Below, piece by piece: positions 62,032-64,000 of a DNA stretch of 64,000 nucleotides. Each line of letters opens with the position of its first letter. Position 1 is the first letter of the stretch. The notes beneath the pieces are model-generated. The model saw nothing but the letters and a program-made list of their open reading frames with translations, had not been told where the DNA came from and did not search any database. Position numbers and translations under genes: made by a program. The DNA is taken from assembly GCF_021531655.1 (NCBI RefSeq), contig NZ_JADYUF010000005.1, positions 1-64,000 on the forward strand. The letters are read 5' to 3'. The DNA comes from Leyella stercorea. GTDB taxonomy: Bacteria > Bacteroidota > Bacteroidia > Bacteroidales > Bacteroidaceae.

Positions 62032-62961
62032 ATGAATATTCTGAAGAAAACAGCCTGTCTGCTCATATTATGCATAACTATCGGCTCTTCGGCAGCCTTG
62101 GCACAAATGAAGTGGAACTCGGCTTACAAGGCATACGTCGACCAATACAAGGATTTGGCCATAGAGCAGATGCTACGTTATAATATACCTGCCAGCATCA
62201 CGCTCGCACAAGGACTGCTTGAGAGTGCTGCCGGACGTAGTGACCTGACACGTGCAGGCAACAACCATTTCGGCATAAAGTGTCACGGATGGACCGGACG
62301 ACGCGTGTATCATGATGACGACGCACGAGGCGAATGCTTCCGTGCCTACGACAACGCACGACAGAGCTACGAGGACCATAGCCGTTTTCTGGCCACTCAG
62401 TCGCGATACGCCAGACTGTTTGACTACAAGCGTACCGACTACCGCTCATGGGCACGTGGACTGAAGGCCTGCGGATATGCTACCAACCCTCAGTATGCAA
62501 CAAAACTGATACAGATAATCGAGCTGTACAACCTCAGCTGCTACGACCGTGCCACTTCGTACGACCGCTTTATGGCGCGTCATGTATCTACCGACAAGCC
62601 TGCTCCTGACGGCTCTTTACATGTCGTGAAGTTCTACAACAAGAACTATTATGTAATAGCCAAGACGGGCGACACATTTAAGGAACTGGCTCGCGAAACG
62701 GGCATTTCGGCTCGCAAGCTGGCACGCTATAACGAGCGCAACAAGAAGGATATGCTTGCCCAAGGCGACGTGGTGTATCTGAAAAAGAAGCAGAAGCGTG
62801 CCGAGAAACAGTACCGTCGTACTCCGCACGTTGTAAGAGCTGGCGAGAGCATGTACTCTATAGCCCAGTTGTATGGCATCCGACTGAAGAGTCTTTACAA
62901 GATGAACCATCTGCAGCCCGACTACCAGATTCAGGTGGGCGACCGTCTGAGAGTACGCTAA
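62032..62961 (+). CDS. Glucosaminidase with LysM domain
   Basis: A 309-residue exported peptidoglycan hydrolase. A signal peptide (ending near ALAQ, residue 25) is followed by a glucosaminidase domain (about 30-170) with the catalytic Glu in AQGLLESAAGRSDLTRAGNN, the FGIKCH turn and YEDHSRFL. Then come a degenerate LysM-like segment (YYVIAKTGDTFKELARETGI) and a clear C-terminal LysM (HVVRAGESMYSIAQLYGIRL). It would cleave between GlcNAc and MurNAc in the cell wall. Confidence 0.9.
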   Translation: MNILKKTACLLILCITIGSSAALAQMKWNSAYKAYVDQYKDLAIEQMLRYNIPASITLAQGLLESAAGRSDLTRAGNNHFGIKCHGWTGRRVYHDDDARGECFRAYDNARQSYEDHSRFLATQSRYARLFDYKRTDYRSWARGLKACGYATNPQYATKLIQIIELYNLSCYDRATSYDRFMARHVSTDKPAPDGSLHVVKFYNKNYYVIAKTGDTFKELARETGISARKLARYNERNKKDMLAQGDVVYLKKKQKRAEKQYRRTPHVVRAGESMYSIAQLYGIRLKSLYKMNHLQPDYQIQVGDRLRVR

Positions 62962-63000
62962 CCAATAACGGCTGAACATTCGAAAGATCATCATAGATAC

Positions 63001-63052
63001 CAAAAACAACATTGTCTCACTTCAATAGTAGTGTTGACAATGTTGTTTTTTG
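63001..63052. terminator. Bidirectional terminator between LysM gene and UvrD
   Basis: Arms at 63001-63016 and 63036-63052 form a 16-bp stem with A/T-rich base and T-rich ends, between convergent stops. Confidence 0.75.
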
Positions 63053-63096
63053 TATATTTACGGCCTAATGTCGGACAGTTTCCAAAGCAGTCTGTC

Positions 63097-63137
63097 CCGA
63101 ACGCATCCCGAACGCATCCCGAACGCATCCCGAAGCC
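63097..63137. repeat. 11-bp tandem repeat, third locus
   Basis: CCCGAACGCAT occurs three times in tandem followed by CCCGAAGCC. This is the reverse complement of the TTCGGGATGCG unit at 45680 and 22986. Confidence 0.85.
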
Positions 63138-63147
63138 AAGAGCTGCT

Positions 63148-64000
63148 CTACCCTACTATATTAAATCTTGCAAACTTAAGCAGCAACGTCTTGACTCCTG
63201 CATTATCAAATTCGACCGTGGCCTTCTCGTTCTCGCCACTTCCTTCGACACGAATCACACTACCAAGCCCGAAGCGTTGATGCTCGATACGAGCACCAAC
63301 CGAAACGCTTGACTTTGAGAACGTGCCTGAAGGTTTTGTACTATCCTCATGTCTATTACGGACATTATTCGTATCGCCAAAGTGGCTACGGATGTAACCG
63401 TTCTTTCCAAACGGCTGGCTATCGAAGGCGTTCTCTTCAGATCTGCTGCGATTTGACGAGAGCCTTCCATTTACATTCATCCATTGCGGGTCAATCTCAC
63501 GCAAGAAACGGCTCGGTTCATTAAACAGCATGTTGCCGTATTGGTAACGGCTCTTGGCACAAGACAGCAAGCATCGTTTCTCAGCTCGGGTGATTGCCAC
63601 ATAGAACAGACGACGCTCCTCCTCAAGTTCACGAGGGAACTCGCATGCTCTCGGACTCGGGAACAGATTTTCCTCAACACCAACCACGAAGACCGTATCA
63701 AACTCAAGTCCCTTAGAAGCATGTATTGTCATAAGCGACACCAATGAATTCTCGTCCTTATCCGCATCGCGGTCGGCATCAGTTATAAGAGCCACCTCCT
63801 GCAAGAAGCGGTCGATATAGACCTCATCGGCATGGTCTTCCTCACGCTTGCTGTCAACAAAGTCATGGAGTCCGGAGAGGAATTCCTCCACATTCTCACG
63901 TCTGTCCAAAGCATCATCGTCGCCACCGGAAAAAATCTCGGCTGCAAGTCCGGTCTGCTCTATTATCAACTTGCCGAGAGCATAAGCGTCAGTCTGCTTG
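63148..64000 (-). CDS. UvrD/PcrA-type DNA helicase, C-terminal part
   Basis: The 3' end of a superfamily 1 helicase gene that continues beyond the window; about 284 residues are present. Motif V (VSLMTIHASKGLEFDTVFVVG) and motif VI (EEERRLFYVAITRAEKRCLLS) are complete. A polar tail is followed by a PcrA-type C-terminal domain (GARIEHQRFGLGSVIRVEGS … GVKTLLLKFARFNIVG). Preceding residues match domain 2B (EEFLSGLHDFVDSK). Whether it is UvrD or PcrA cannot be decided without the N-terminus. Confidence 0.9.
   Translation of the reverse strand, partial: KQTDAYALGKLIIEQTGLAAEIFSGGDDDALDRRENVEEFLSGLHDFVDSKREEDHADEVYIDRFLQEVALITDADRDADKDENSLVSLMTIHASKGLEFDTVFVVGVEENLFPSPRACEFPRELEEERRLFYVAITRAEKRCLLSCAKSRYQYGNMLFNEPSRFLREIDPQWMNVNGRLSSNRSRSEENAFDSQPFGKNGYIRSHFGDTNNVRNRHEDSTKPSGTFSKSSVSVGARIEHQRFGLGSVIRVEGSGENEKATVEFDNAGVKTLLLKFARFNIVG

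Overview
The window reads as chromosome of a Bacteroidales bacterium, most likely Prevotella or a near relative. Evidence: promoters of the Bacteroidetes type (a TAnnTTTG(C) -7 box, sometimes with TTTG about 18-20 nt upstream), start codons without Shine-Dalgarno sequences, a RprX/RprY two-component pair, a smalltalk micro-gene, DUF5687, DUF6078, DUF4301 and DUF4186 proteins, a Rho factor with a very long disordered insert, and TonB-dependent receptors. No tRNA, rRNA or CRISPR array was recognised.

Region by region. 1-534 is AT-rich, with a broken reading frame and integrase-site-like repeats against the 3' end of mnmE; it may be the edge or scar of an integrated element. 535-14145 is an unbroken run of 14 minus-strand genes: hisH-hisA-hisF-hisIE, ftsE, lysC-lysA, two glycosyltransferase-like genes, fbp, a GNAT acetyltransferase, an ACT protein with its PFL-family partner, and mnmE. 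14370-33809 is ordinary housekeeping: an ABC-F ATPase with a lipoprotein, walJ, uvrA-rho, exonuclease-rlmI-tilS, then ftsK-lolA-DUF5687 and rprXY on the plus strand.

33.9-51.9 kb is a zone of decay and accessory genes. It holds a dead glycerate kinase next to an intact copy, a broken TonB receptor, an intact TonB receptor paired with a His/Cys-rich membrane protein, two internally deleted PLP-enzyme genes of sulfur amino-acid metabolism, an EFR1-type ferredoxin cut by one amber codon, remnants of azlD and of a YhcG/DUF1016 nuclease, a smalltalk gene, and several short repeat families. Two promoters here, upstream of a CNNM protein and of the EFR1-ZIP genes, share about 115 bp of related sequence with three phased ATCGAT-like sites.

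52.0-64.0 kb returns to core functions: ogt, DUF4186, DUF4301, a RelA-type (p)ppGpp synthetase with a degenerate HD domain, pdxST, fabD, a LysM glucosaminidase and the end of a UvrD-type helicase. The most unusual gene lies here: a GH13 alpha-amylase-like enzyme continuous in frame with a complete AlaX-type alanyl-tRNA editing domain whose zinc ligands are all present.

The genes cover histidine, lysine and PLP biosynthesis, gluconeogenesis, tRNA modification, DNA repair, and envelope assembly. Three 11-bp tandem repeats, a TTGAATG-type repeat (one copy inside mnmE), a palindromic AACTTTCGCAAGTT element and a 22-bp tandem repeat are the main structures the genes do not explain.
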